Below, piece after piece: positions 26,108 to 34,843 of a stretch of DNA of 64,000 nt. The notes beneath the pieces are model-generated. The model saw only the letters and a program-made list of their open reading frames with translations, made no database searches and was not told the origin of the DNA. Source of the stretch: Arthrobacter sp. 9AX (GTDB lineage: Bacteria > Actinomycetota > Actinomycetes > Actinomycetales > Micrococcaceae); assembly GCF_902506095.1 (NCBI RefSeq), contig NZ_LR733293.1:643501-707500 (forward strand). Reading direction: 5' to 3'. Both the position numbers and the translations under genes were made by a program. Numbering within the stretch: the stretch's first letter is position 1; each line of letters starts with the position of its first letter.

Positions 26108-27520
26108 ATGTCCGCGCAAGCTGCCGACGCCGTTCCCGCGCTGTTCCGCTCCCTGGAACCGGTGGTCAGGGACGCCGGCCTGGTGATGACCGGGCCGCCC
26201 GCACCCTGGTCCGGTCCCCGCCGGTGGTGGGGCGGCCCGCTGGATGTGGAAGGCCTGGCCCTGGGATCCGTAGGCGCCGCCGCTGCAGCGCTGAACGTCC
26301 TGACGGGTCTGCCGGGCCGGTTCGCCACCACCTCGGCACTGGCCGCGGCAGCCTTCGATTCCTTCACGCACCTGCGGATTGACGGGCGGGCCATCCAGGG
26401 TTTCGCACCGTTGTCCGGTTTCCGGCGCACCCGCGACGGGTGGATCCGGCTCCATGCCAACTACCCGCACCATGAGCAGCGGCTGATGCAGGCGCTTGGC
26501 ACCACCACGGCAGAGGGTGTAGCCGCGGCGCTTACCGCCATGACAGCCCTCGAAGCGGAAACGGTGATCCAGGCGCGGGGAGGAGTTGCAGCTGCCGTCC
26601 GGAGCCGCAGCGAATGGCTGAGCTCCGGAATGGGCAGCGCTGCCCGTACGGGGCCCTGGATTGCACTGGACCTTGCGGCAGGGAAACCCCCAGGATCCCG
26701 GCAGTTGCGCCTGTCCGGTGACCACCCCCTCCGGCCCCTGGCCGGCGTGCGGGTCCTGGACCTGACCCGCGTTATTGCCGGTCCAGTGGCCACCCGGCTG
26801 CTGGCGGCACTGGGCGCCGACGTCCTCCGGATTGATCCGCCGCGGCTTCCCGAAATCATGGATCAGTTCGTGGACACCGGGTTCGGCAAGAGAAGTGCGG
26901 AAGCGGACCTCGGAACCCCCCAAAACCTGCATGTGCTGCAAGAGCTCCTGGCCACAGCCGATGTGATCATCACCGGCTACCGCAGCGGGTCCCTGCGCCG
27001 CTTCGGGCTGGAACCGGAGGTGCTGCTGGCGGCCCGGCCGGAGCTGGTGGTGGTCACGCTGGACGCCTGGGCCAGCGCCGGACCCTGGAGCGGCCGGCGC
27101 GGCTTCGACAGCATCGTCCAGGCGGCCACGGGAATCGCCCACCTTTACGGCAAGGACAATCACGACGGCGGCTGGCGGCCTGGTGCGCTTCCCGTCCAGG
27201 CCCTGGACCACGCCACCGGCTACGGCGTGGCCGCCGCCGCGATCACCCTCCTCGCCCGGCGCCGGCAGGCAGGGCCCGGTGGATCGGCCCGGCTGTCCCT
27301 GGTCCGCGCCGCCGAGGAGCTCTTCGCCCTCCCCGTCGGGGACGGCGTAGTGCACCCCGGACGGCCCGCACCCGAACTCCCCGCACCCCCACTGCGGACC
27401 ATGGCAAGCACCTTCGGGGAGCTGCGCTACGTGGGGCCGCCCCTCCTGGTGGACGGACACCCGCTGGACTACACCAGCCCGCCGCCACCGTACGGAACCT
27501 CCGGGCTCGCCTGGGCCTGA
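26108..27520 (+). CDS. class III CoA-transferase (CaiB/BaiF family)
   Basis: 470 residues. CoA-transferase family III enzymes move CoA between acyl groups. The C-terminal half holds a clear family core: LAGVRVLDLTRVIAGPVATRLLAALGADV-type motif near residue 215 (seen as VLDLTRVIAGPVATR), the aspartate region, and a late DHATGYG. The N-terminal ~200 residues look like a partial second copy, as in fused CaiB-like proteins. AGGAAGG lies 5 bases before the ATG. Substrate unknown. Confidence 0.85.
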   Translation: MSAQAADAVPALFRSLEPVVRDAGLVMTGPPAPWSGPRRWWGGPLDVEGLALGSVGAAAAALNVLTGLPGRFATTSALAAAAFDSFTHLRIDGRAIQGFAPLSGFRRTRDGWIRLHANYPHHEQRLMQALGTTTAEGVAAALTAMTALEAETVIQARGGVAAAVRSRSEWLSSGMGSAARTGPWIALDLAAGKPPGSRQLRLSGDHPLRPLAGVRVLDLTRVIAGPVATRLLAALGADVLRIDPPRLPEIMDQFVDTGFGKRSAEADLGTPQNLHVLQELLATADVIITGYRSGSLRRFGLEPEVLLAARPELVVVTLDAWASAGPWSGRRGFDSIVQAATGIAHLYGKDNHDGGWRPGALPVQALDHATGYGVAAAAITLLARRRQAGPGGSARLSLVRAAEELFALPVGDGVVHPGRPAPELPAPPLRTMASTFGELRYVGPPLLVDGHPLDYTSPPPPYGTSGLAWA

Positions 27521-27596
27521 CGGTTTCAACGAACACAACACGATTCAGGAGCCCACCCGGTTTAAGCGCCCGCCGAGCTTGTGATTGAGTGGAGGC

Positions 27597-28061
27597 ATGC
27601 CTTTTCCCCGGTCCGGGCGGGCCCTTCAGAGCCTGTCCGCTGCAGCCATGAGCACCCTGCTGCTGGCCAGCGCCATGAAACATTTCCGCGACCCCGGCTT
27701 CTACCGCCAGGTGGTGCCCGGGTACCTCTGCCTGGAGGACAGCCGCGGCGGTACGCAACCGGACCGTCGTCGGCCGCTCGCCGTGATGACCAAGGACGAA
27801 TGGATCGCCGTGAGCGGGCTGCTGGAGCTGGCGGCCGCCGTCGGAATCCTCGTCCCACCGGCACGCAGGGCAACCGCCACCGCCCTCACTGCCATGTACG
27901 CCGTCTTCCTTGCCGGGCACGTCGATGCCCTCCGGAATGCCTACGGACCGGACGGAACCCCTGTGCTGCGCTTGGTGCACAGCCTGCGGCTGCCGCTCCA
28001 GGCGCCGCTTATCGTCTGGGCCTGGAGCCTGCGCAAGCCCCTGCCGGGGGCACACACGTGA
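27597..28061 (+). CDS. DoxX-like small membrane protein
   Basis: 154 residues with four hydrophobic segments and the DoxX-type core (KHFRDPGFYRQVVP, then SGLLELAAAVGILVPPARR). DoxX-family proteins are membrane proteins of mostly unknown role. The ATG at 27597 has GGAGG almost abutting it. A TTG at 27585 would extend it by four residues. It shares four bases with azlC, so the two are coupled. Confidence 0.72.
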   Translation: MPFPRSGRALQSLSAAAMSTLLLASAMKHFRDPGFYRQVVPGYLCLEDSRGGTQPDRRRPLAVMTKDEWIAVSGLLELAAAVGILVPPARRATATALTAMYAVFLAGHVDALRNAYGPDGTPVLRLVHSLRLPLQAPLIVWAWSLRKPLPGAHT

Positions 28062-28792
28062 AGAAGCTGCTGTCGTCCCCTGCCGTTCGGGTGGGACTCT
28101 CCATCAGTGTGGCCACAGGATTGTACGGTGTGTCTTTCGGTGCCTTGTCCGTGACCTCCGGACTGGACTTCTGGCAGACCATGGCGCTGAGCCTGCTGCT
28201 GTTCAGCGGCGGCTCCCAGTTCGCGTTCATCGGCGTGGTGGGAGGGGGCGGGTCAGGCATAGCGGCCATGAGCGCGGCCACCCTGTTGGGCATGCGCAAC
28301 GGAATCTACGGGATGCAGCTCAACGCTCTGCTGCACCCCACCGGGTGGCGCAAGTACGTCGCCGCGCAGGTGACCATCGATGAATCCACCGCCACCAGCA
28401 CCGGCCAGACCGATCCTGCCGAGCAGCGCCGGGGCTTCTGGGCGGCGGGCCTCGGCATCTACGTGCTCTGGAACCTCTTCACTGCCGTGGGCGCACTGGC
28501 TGGCAGCGGCCTGGGCGACCCGAAGCAGTGGGGGCTCGACGGCGCGGCGGTGGCTGCTTTCCTGGCATTGCTCTGGCCCCGGCTCAAGGGCCGTGAACCG
28601 GTGGCCATCGCGGTGGTGTGCGCCGTGGCCACCGTGGTGGCGGTGCCGTTTGTCCCGGCGGGCGTGCCCATCCTGGTGGCAGCAGTCGTGGCGGCGGCGA
28701 TCGGCTGGTTCAGCCACGGCCGGAGCGACGAGGGCATGGAGCCTGACGTTGAGCCATACCGGGAGCACCACCACCGTGGGGCGGAGACATGA
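28058..28792 (+). CDS. azlC: AzlC-family branched-chain amino acid exporter, large subunit
   Basis: 244 residues, with about five membrane helices of the AzlC type: YGVSFGALSV in helix 1, then FSGGSQFAFIGV and GMRNGIYGMQL. AzlC works with AzlD (BrnFE in corynebacteria) to export branched-chain amino acids. It starts with GTG inside the DoxX-like stop region (GTGA) and ends overlapping azlD by four bases. Confidence 0.9.
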   Translation: MKKLLSSPAVRVGLSISVATGLYGVSFGALSVTSGLDFWQTMALSLLLFSGGSQFAFIGVVGGGGSGIAAMSAATLLGMRNGIYGMQLNALLHPTGWRKYVAAQVTIDESTATSTGQTDPAEQRRGFWAAGLGIYVLWNLFTAVGALAGSGLGDPKQWGLDGAAVAAFLALLWPRLKGREPVAIAVVCAVATVVAVPFVPAGVPILVAAVVAAAIGWFSHGRSDEGMEPDVEPYREHHHRGAET

Positions 28793-29100
28793 GCCTCTGG
28801 ATCTGGCTGCTGATGGCCTGTGCGTTCGCCTACGCCTGGAAGCTGGTGGGCTACTTTGTCCCGGCAAAGCTCCTTGAGAACCCCCGCATGTCCCGGGTGG
28901 CAGGCACGATGACCATCGGGTTGCTGGCGTCCCTCACCGTGGTGAACGCTGTGGCGTCCGGGCAGTCGCTGGCGGCCGACGCCCGCCTGGGCGCGCTTTT
29001 CGCTGCAGCCGTTGCGCTGGCGCTGCGTGCACCGTTCCTTGTGGTTGTGGTGGTGGGTGCGGCCACCGCCGCCGTGCTGAGGATGCTCGGCTGGAACTGA
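28789..29100 (+). CDS. azlD: AzlD-family branched-chain amino acid exporter, small subunit
   Basis: 103 residues and four predicted membrane helices. It has the AzlD pattern (YAWKLVGYFVP early, then FLVVVVVGAATAAVLR). It starts in the ATGA overlap with azlC, so it is the translationally coupled partner. Confidence 0.88.
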   Translation: MSLWIWLLMACAFAYAWKLVGYFVPAKLLENPRMSRVAGTMTIGLLASLTVVNAVASGQSLAADARLGALFAAAVALALRAPFLVVVVVGAATAAVLRMLGWN

Positions 29101-29196
29101 GTGGCCGGCAATAAAGTGATGCGGGTCTCTCCCATTGCTACTGGTGAGTTGTACTATAAAAGCGGCTATGCAGTTGGCCGCGAACGATTCTTATGA

Positions 29197-29466
29197 ATGG
29201 CGACGATGGACAATCAACTGCGCGCAGCCGGGGAAAGAGCGGGGCGGCACTTCTTCCACAAAAATGCCCGACGCCGTGCCGGGCTCCCAGCCAAACGTTT
29301 CTTCCGGCGATTTGCGCGTTTATCCGACGTCCCCGCCGAGGACCTGGCAACCCTGTCAGAGAGCCTGAACAGGGCCATGGAGCTTGATCCGGCGTCCCAG
29401 GTTCCGGCGCTGCAGGCCTTGGTCCGAGAGGAGATGCGCGCCCGGAAAGCCGCGGCAGGGGAGTAG
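29197..29466 (+). CDS. small basic hypothetical protein
   Basis: 89 residues, arginine- and alanine-rich. The N-terminus is basic (RAAGERAGRHFFHKNARRR), and the C-terminal half is predicted helical (LATLSESLNRAMELD). A TATAAA-like box lies about 45 bases upstream (near 29154). No clear ribosome-binding site is present, and an internal ATG at 29206 is an alternative start. Unknown family. Confidence 0.5.
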   Translation: MATMDNQLRAAGERAGRHFFHKNARRRAGLPAKRFFRRFARLSDVPAEDLATLSESLNRAMELDPASQVPALQALVREEMRARKAAAGE

Positions 29467-29476
29467 CGGCAACTCG

Positions 29477-29698
29477 TCAGGCTACTCCGTGTGCAGCACT
29501 GGTTGGATTTGTACGGCGCGAGCTTTCTTCCACAGCCATTTCGTACCAGGCCTGCGCGCCGAACTCCGGTTCCGGTGTATCCAGGTTCTGGAACAGGGCA
29601 TCCAGCAGTTTTGCCAGTTCCTCCGCCGGGAGGGTGCGAAGGACTTCTTCCGGGCCGCGCGGATCGTTGAGGTAGTGCAGGAGCAGGGAACTGTTCAT
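29477..29698 (-). CDS. small acidic hypothetical protein
   Basis: 73 residues, beginning MNSSLLLHYLNDPRGPEE. It is mostly helical and acidic, ending with a Ser/Arg/Thr tail. The frame is open further upstream, but the sequence there is Pro/Gly-rich and less convincing. It is convergent with the basic hypothetical, 10 bases away. No ribosome-binding site is clear, so the start is tentative. Confidence 0.45.
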   Translation of the reverse strand: MNSSLLLHYLNDPRGPEEVLRTLPAEELAKLLDALFQNLDTPEPEFGAQAWYEMAVEESSRRTNPTSAAHGVA

Positions 29699-29896
29699 CA
29701 CGGTGCCGCCGGCCGGAGGTGAAGGAACTGGGTCATGGGTCGCTCCGTCGGGTAAGAACAGGGGGCTGGCTGCGTAACCCACTTGAAGTGTATTGCACCC
29801 GCTGGACGCCCACAATGGTGGGAAACCCCGCCGGAATCAGGCCCCCGCGCCCATCCCGGAGCGGCAGTCAGGCCTTGGCTGCCCGGTTTAAGGCCC

Positions 29897-30517
29897 TTAG
29901 GGGAGGGGCGCGGCGGGCACCGGTACATGGACGGGAAGCGGGCGGCCGGGGCGGACCGTCCTGATGGCGTCCTCCACCAGCGCCAAGGGCCTGCGCCAGG
30001 CATCGGACCCGGGTTCCATGGTGTCCACCACCCCGATGAGCATCGCCAGCAGCCGGAACATGTCCGTCATGGAGATGTCCTCGCGCAGGCTTCCCTGGCC
30101 CTGTCCGCGCACCAGCAGCACACTGATCGATTCCATCAGGGAACCCGTAATACCGGTAAGCAACTCCCGGCGGCCGGCAACAGCCCCGAGGAGGTTGGCG
30201 TCGTCACTGGCTGCCGTCATCAGAGCCTCCATGACCCGCAGGAGTCCGGCAGCGGCATCGATGTCCGCCAGGGCTCCGTCCACTACGGGGTCCACGGTGA
30301 GCCGGAGCTGCCGGTTGAGGGCGGCAAGGACCAGTTCCTCCTTGTCCGAAAAGTTCCGGAACAGGGTGGCCGGGCCCACCCCGGCAGTTGCCGCGATGGT
30401 CTGGAGGGGAACTTCCGGGCCGAACTCGCGGAAGCACTGCCGGGCAGCCGTGATGATCTTGTCCACGTTCCGCGCTGCGTCGGCGCGGAGGGGCTTGCGG
30501 GCGACTGCGAGGCTCAT
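29897..30517 (-). CDS. TetR-family transcriptional regulator
   Basis: 206 residues. The N-terminal helix-turn-helix (about 20-65) contains FGPEVPLQTIAATAGVGPATLFRNF, with the typical F.NKEEL-like end FSDKEELV. The C-terminal ligand domain is helical, with the last 25 residues Pro-rich. It is likely a repressor of a neighbouring or distant transporter/enzyme gene. The nearest divergent gene is the thiamine-binding protein. Confidence 0.88.
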   Translation of the reverse strand: MSLAVARKPLRADAARNVDKIITAARQCFREFGPEVPLQTIAATAGVGPATLFRNFSDKEELVLAALNRQLRLTVDPVVDGALADIDAAAGLLRVMEALMTAASDDANLLGAVAGRRELLTGITGSLMESISVLLVRGQGQGSLREDISMTDMFRLLAMLIGVVDTMEPGSDAWRRPLALVEDAIRTVRPGRPLPVHVPVPAAPLP

Positions 30518-30638
30518 GCCAAAAGGTTAGCAATCGAGGTCCTGCCGATCACCGTTACTGGGGGGTAGGGGGTTTTGTGACGGCGGGAACGGTGCGTTCC
30601 GCCTTCGTCCCGCATCCCCGCCATGGCACACTGGCCCT

Positions 30639-30965
30639 ATGCTGCTTGCCTTTTCTGTTGCCCCCTCAGGTACCCCCGCTGAAGGTTCCCGGCCCGCTGA
30701 TGCGTCAGTTCACGACGCCGTCGCCGCCGCGGTGAAAATCGTCCGCGAATCGGGCCTGCCCAACACAACGGATTCGATGTTCACCACCATCGAGGGAGAG
30801 TGGGATGAAGTTTTCGACGTCGTCCGGCGGGCCACCGAGGCGGTGGGGCGCTACGGCAGCCGCGTCTCCCTGGTGATCAAGGCTGACATCCGGCCCGGGT
30901 ATTCCGGTGAGCTTACCGCCAAGGTGGACCGCCTGGAAGAAGCACTGGCCGATAGCGGTTCCTGA
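30639..30965 (+). CDS. thiamine-binding protein (MTH1187/YkoF-like, DUF77)
   Basis: 108-residue ferredoxin-like protein of the MTH1187/DUF77 family, which binds thiamine or related pyrimidines in the cytosol. It begins MLLAFSVAPSGT, then VHDAVAAAVKIVRESGLPN and TIEGEWDEV, matching the family. It is a lone gene between a divergent TetR and an O-methyltransferase. No thiamine genes are adjacent. Confidence 0.82.
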   Translation: MLLAFSVAPSGTPAEGSRPADASVHDAVAAAVKIVRESGLPNTTDSMFTTIEGEWDEVFDVVRRATEAVGRYGSRVSLVIKADIRPGYSGELTAKVDRLEEALADSGS

Positions 30966-31061
30966 ACGGTTTCCGCCCCGGCGGCCGGGTGCCTGGCAGC
31001 GCGACTTTCGCGGGGACCTTGTTCTCTGGACCCGCGCGGAGCCCCGTGCCAGACTGTGCCC

Positions 31062-31739
31062 ATGTTTGAGCACAAGCCCCGGCCGGAGTGGATCGCCACC
31101 GAGAAGTTCCTGTCCGACATCGTGGTCCATCCTGATCCGGCGTTGCTCCGGGCAGTGCAGTCGGCGGCTGAGGCAGGCATGCCCGCCATCGAGGTGGCGC
31201 CCAATGCAGGCAAGCTCCTCAAGCTCCTTGTCCAGATTTCCGGCGCCCGGAGGGTCCTGGAAGTAGGCACGCTGGCCGGGTTCAGCACCATCTGGATGGG
31301 GCAGGGACTGCCCGACGACGGCACTTTGGTCACGTGCGAATTCCTCCCCAAGCACGCGGAAGTGGCATGGGCGAACATCGACCATGCGGGGCTGGGACAG
31401 AAGGTGGAGATCCGGCTGGGGCCCGCCCTGGACACGCTCGCGGCCTTGTGGGAAGAGGAGCGGGATCCGTTCGACTTCATTTTCATTGACGCGGACAAGG
31501 AGAACAACAGTCGCTACCTGGACTGGGCCGTCCGCCTCGGCCGCCCCGGCACAACGGTGGTCCTGGACAACACCATCTGGGAAGGTGCTGTCCTGGACCC
31601 GGACATGGACCCCGTCAACGCACCCGGAATCGTTGAGGCGCTCAAACTGCTGGGCGAGCATCCCCGGCTCGATGCCACCGTCATCCAGACCGTAGGCTCC
31701 AAGGGCTGGGACGGATTCGCGCTGGCCCGGATCAGGTAG
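31062..31739 (+). CDS. O-methyltransferase (CCoAOMT-like)
   Basis: 225-residue SAM-dependent catechol/caffeoyl-CoA-type O-methyltransferase. Motif I is VLEVGTLAGFSTIWM near residue 65, metal-ligand D in IFIDADKENN near 143, and DN of the catechol-binding loop in VVLDNTIWEG near 168. The start at 31062 has no clear Shine-Dalgarno and may be leaderless or weakly translated. The substrate is a small phenolic or similar compound. Confidence 0.87.
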   Translation: MFEHKPRPEWIATEKFLSDIVVHPDPALLRAVQSAAEAGMPAIEVAPNAGKLLKLLVQISGARRVLEVGTLAGFSTIWMGQGLPDDGTLVTCEFLPKHAEVAWANIDHAGLGQKVEIRLGPALDTLAALWEEERDPFDFIFIDADKENNSRYLDWAVRLGRPGTTVVLDNTIWEGAVLDPDMDPVNAPGIVEALKLLGEHPRLDATVIQTVGSKGWDGFALARIR

Positions 31740-31845
31740 CGCACGGCCGTGCCGATTTTCGCGCAGGCCGCCGGACTGGTAAGTATGCTTATGGAAGTGC
31801 CCCGGTTGACCGCCAGCCGGATCCGCAGCCGCAGTGGAGGAAATG

Positions 31846-32325
31846 ATGAAAGCGTCGCCCACCCTTGCCAGTAACCTGCAGATGGTGCTCACCGACCTGA
31901 TCGAACTGCACCTGCAGGGAAAGCAGGCGCACTGGAACCTTGTGGGGACCAACTTCCGCGACCTGCACCTGCAGCTGGACGAGATTATTGCCGCTGCCAG
32001 GCTGTTCGCCGACCAGGCAGCAGAGCGGATGCGGGCCCTGCACGCCCTGCCGGACGGGCGCAGCAGCACCGTCTCTTCCGGCAGCCGGCTGGAGGAGTTT
32101 CCGCGCGGGCTGGTGACCACCAAGGACACCGTCAAACTTGTCACCGCCCGGCTGGAACGGACCGTGCAGACCATGCGGGACGTCCACGACGAGGTGGACG
32201 AGGAAGACCCCACCAGCGCGGACCTGCTCCATGCCGTCATCGAGCGGCTGGAGCAGCTGGCGTGGATGGTGAATGCCGAGACGATGTCCGCTTCGGCGTC
32301 GGTCACCGAGCCGGCAGACAAATAG
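31846..32325 (+). CDS. dps: Dps-family ferritin-like DNA-protection protein
   Basis: 159 residues with the Dps signature AHWNLVGTNFRDLHLQLDEI, including the dinuclear iron-site His, Asp and Glu residues. The dodecamer stores iron and protects DNA from oxidation. The second ATG of a pair at 31846 has GGAGG five bases upstream. Its 3' end overlaps the probable start of the acyl-CoA dehydrogenase-like gene. Confidence 0.93.
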   Translation: MKASPTLASNLQMVLTDLIELHLQGKQAHWNLVGTNFRDLHLQLDEIIAAARLFADQAAERMRALHALPDGRSSTVSSGSRLEEFPRGLVTTKDTVKLVTARLERTVQTMRDVHDEVDEEDPTSADLLHAVIERLEQLAWMVNAETMSASASVTEPADK

Positions 32326-33440
32326 GCGCCGTCCGCGCTTCGCCGGGGTCAGGCGCAGAGAAGCCCGAACTCCCCGGCGAAGGGAAGCCGTGTCCTGTCA
32401 GTCTTTCTGCGGGAGCCGGACACCCGGATGCAGCGGGTGCCCTGCTTGAAGCCGTTGCCGCAGCCGCCGGGGATGTTCCTGCCCTGCTCGACCTGGCGCG
32501 TGAAGCGGGCAGAACATGGCCGCAGCCCGGCGAGGGCCGGACGGGTATCCTCTGGGAACTCCTCGCCTCGGTGGCTGCCGTTGACGTGGGGGCGGCGCGC
32601 GTTTTTGAGCCGCACCTGGATGCACTCAGCATCCTGGCCCAGGCCGGCCGCGATCCGGGCTCCGTGACAGGTGCATGGGGAGTGTTCGCCGCTGAAGGGC
32701 CAGGCGCCCGCCTCGAAGCGAAGGAAGGTGGCGCCGGCGTGACACTTCACGGCGCCAAACCGTGGTGCTCCCTTGCCCCGCTCCTGGACCACGCGGTGGT
32801 CACCGCGCACACGGACGACGGCGGCAGGGCAGCTTTCGCGGTGGACCTCCGGCACGCCGGGGTGGCGTGCGACGAACCGGCCTGGGTTGCCCGGGGCCTG
32901 CGGGAGATACCCAGCGGCACAGTGCACTTCGACGGGGTTCCCGCGGAGCCACTTCACGGCACCAACTGGTACTTCAGCCGGCCCGGCTTTGCGTGGGGCG
33001 GCATGGGCGTTGCCGCGTGCTGGCTCGGCGGTGCCGTCGGGATTGCCCGCGGCTACCGGGACTCCCTGCATTCCGGAGTGGCCGCCGGCCGCGACCCCGA
33101 CCAGATCGCACTTGCAAGCCTCGGTGAGGTGGACCGGATCCTGACCTCGGGACTGCAGTACCTGGCGCAAACGGCGTCAGGGATTGATGCGGCGGGCAGG
33201 CCGCCGGCGGAGCGGACATCGGCATGGAGCGACGCGCTGCGCGTGCGCGGAACCTGTGCCGCCGCCGTCGAACGCATTTTATTCCTGGTGGGCAGCAACC
33301 GGGGACCGGGACCGCTGGCCTTCGACGAAAAATACGCCAAGCAGATGGCCGATCTTGCCCTTTACGTCCGCCAACACCACGCAATGCGCGACGACGCCCA
33401 GCTGGGCGCGCTGACCCTGAAAGGTGACGCCGGATGGTGA
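32262..33440 (+). CDS. acyl-CoA dehydrogenase-like flavoprotein
   Basis: About 390 residues, with core similarity to acyl-CoA dehydrogenase-like proteins from about 32400 on. It has the middle-domain PWCSLAPLLDHAVV stretch and a helical C-terminal domain (ADLALYVRQHHA). It has no obvious catalytic Glu motif, so it may act as a dehydrogenase, oxygenase or non-redox flavin enzyme. There is no ATG/GTG/TTG in frame between 32262 and about 32573. The GTG at 32262, with GGAG 8 bases upstream, overlaps dps by 64 bases and is the only plausible start. The first 45 residues resemble no domain. The stop overlaps the PIG-L fusion by 7 bases. Confidence 0.72.
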   Translation: MDGECRDDVRFGVGHRAGRQIGAVRASPGSGAEKPELPGEGKPCPVSLSAGAGHPDAAGALLEAVAAAAGDVPALLDLAREAGRTWPQPGEGRTGILWELLASVAAVDVGAARVFEPHLDALSILAQAGRDPGSVTGAWGVFAAEGPGARLEAKEGGAGVTLHGAKPWCSLAPLLDHAVVTAHTDDGGRAAFAVDLRHAGVACDEPAWVARGLREIPSGTVHFDGVPAEPLHGTNWYFSRPGFAWGGMGVAACWLGGAVGIARGYRDSLHSGVAAGRDPDQIALASLGEVDRILTSGLQYLAQTASGIDAAGRPPAERTSAWSDALRVRGTCAAAVERILFLVGSNRGPGPLAFDEKYAKQMADLALYVRQHHAMRDDAQLGALTLKGDAGW

Positions 33441-34843
33441 CGTTTGCGCACACCGACGCCGGGACGGACGAATCGGACTGGGCGGCCAGCGGCCTGCCCG
33501 TCATCGCCGAGCTCCCGCTCAGCGACCAGGAGCTGGCCGCGATGAAGTTCCTGGTCCTGGCCGCCCATCCGGATGACGAAAGCCTGGGCGCCGGGGGACT
33601 GCTGGCGCGCCTGCACAGCGTCGGGGCTGAGGTCAGCGTCCTCCTGTGCACGGCCGGTGAGGCTTCCCACCCCGCCTCCCGCACCATCTCACGGGAAGAC
33701 CTGGCCGCCACCCGGCTCGGGGAATTTGCGGCCGGAATGGAATGCCTGGGACTGAAGGACTGCTGGCAATACCTGCACCTGCCCGACGGCGGCCTGCAGG
33801 AGCACGCCGCGGATCTTCGCCGCCGTGTCCAGGAGGCTGCCGGCCGGCTGGGAGGCCAGCCGGGGCGGGTCGCGATTGTTGCGCCCTACCGCGCCGACGG
33901 GCATACCGACCATGAGGCCCTGGGAGCGGTGGCTGCGGACGTTGCAACCAGCGGTGGTCACGCCTTGATGGAGTACCCCATCTGGTACTGGCTGTGGGCC
34001 ACGCCCGACCATCCCGCCTGGCGCGACTGGAACAGGGTGGGCCTTGAACCCCGGGAACAGCTCGCCAAGGAGCGGGCCATGCGGGCGCACATCAGCCAAA
34101 CCCGGCCGCTGTCACCGCACGCGGGGGATGAGGTCCTGCTGGACGAGCCCTTCCTCCGGCACTTTTCCCGCCCCTTTGAGACGTTCGCCTGGACCGGGCC
34201 AGGCGTGTTTCCCGGGAAACGTGATGACCCGGAGGCGGGGGTTCCGCACACCAGCGGGCAGGCCGAACAGATCTTTGACGGAGTCCACGCCAGGGAACCG
34301 GACCCCTGGCAGTACACCACCAGCTGGTACGAGCGGAGGAAACGTGCGTTGACGCTGGCAGCCCTGCCGGCGGACAAGTATGCGGCAGGACTTGAAATCG
34401 GCTGCTCCATCGGAGAACTGTCGGCCGACCTGGCAGCCCAGTGCACCAACCTGCTGGCTGTGGACGCCAGCAGCACCGCGTTGCAGCGGGCAGCACAACG
34501 CCTTGCGCCTTTCCCCGGGGTTGCGCTTCGGCAGCTCACACTTCCCGGTTCCTGGCCGGGCGGAAACTATGATCTGGTGGTGCTGTCCGAAGTGGGCTAC
34601 TACTTCGCACCGCGGGAGCTCGACGAGCTGCTGGACAACATCGCGGACTCCATCCTGCCCGGCGGCACGCTGCTGCTCTGCCATTGGCGGCATCCCATTT
34701 CAGGGTGGGAGCTCGATGGCGAAACAGTCCACACCATTGCCCGGAGCCGCTTGAAATGGCGGACCCATGGCCTCTACCGGGAACGCGACTTCCTGCTGGA
34801 AACGCTCATTGCGCCCGCGCAGCAAGCAGAGGCGCCACAATGA
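33434..34843 (+). CDS. PIG-L deacetylase fused to SAM methyltransferase
   Basis: 469 residues. The N-terminal LmbE/PIG-L domain (about 35-250) has zinc-site AHPDDE (H45, D47, D48) and later GHTDHEAL, as in N-acetylglucosaminyl deacetylases such as MshB. The C-terminal NodS-like methyltransferase (about 300-460) has motif I LEIGCSIGE and LAVDASSTAL. A linker of about 50 residues joins them. The fusion implies deacetylation and methylation of the same sugar or amide substrate. Overlaps of 7 and 4 bases tie it to the flanking acyl-CoA dehydrogenase-like and GT2 genes. Confidence 0.88.
   Translation: MVTFAHTDAGTDESDWAASGLPVIAELPLSDQELAAMKFLVLAAHPDDESLGAGGLLARLHSVGAEVSVLLCTAGEASHPASRTISREDLAATRLGEFAAGMECLGLKDCWQYLHLPDGGLQEHAADLRRRVQEAAGRLGGQPGRVAIVAPYRADGHTDHEALGAVAADVATSGGHALMEYPIWYWLWATPDHPAWRDWNRVGLEPREQLAKERAMRAHISQTRPLSPHAGDEVLLDEPFLRHFSRPFETFAWTGPGVFPGKRDDPEAGVPHTSGQAEQIFDGVHAREPDPWQYTTSWYERRKRALTLAALPADKYAAGLEIGCSIGELSADLAAQCTNLLAVDASSTALQRAAQRLAPFPGVALRQLTLPGSWPGGNYDLVVLSEVGYYFAPRELDELLDNIADSILPGGTLLLCHWRHPISGWELDGETVHTIARSRLKWRTHGLYRERDFLLETLIAPAQQAEAPQ

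Noticed and set aside
30705..32321. A 538-codon open frame on the minus strand
   Set aside because: It lies antisense to the thiamine-binding protein, the O-methyltransferase and dps, all clear families. Long antisense frames are expected in GC-rich DNA, and its translation shows no family motif.
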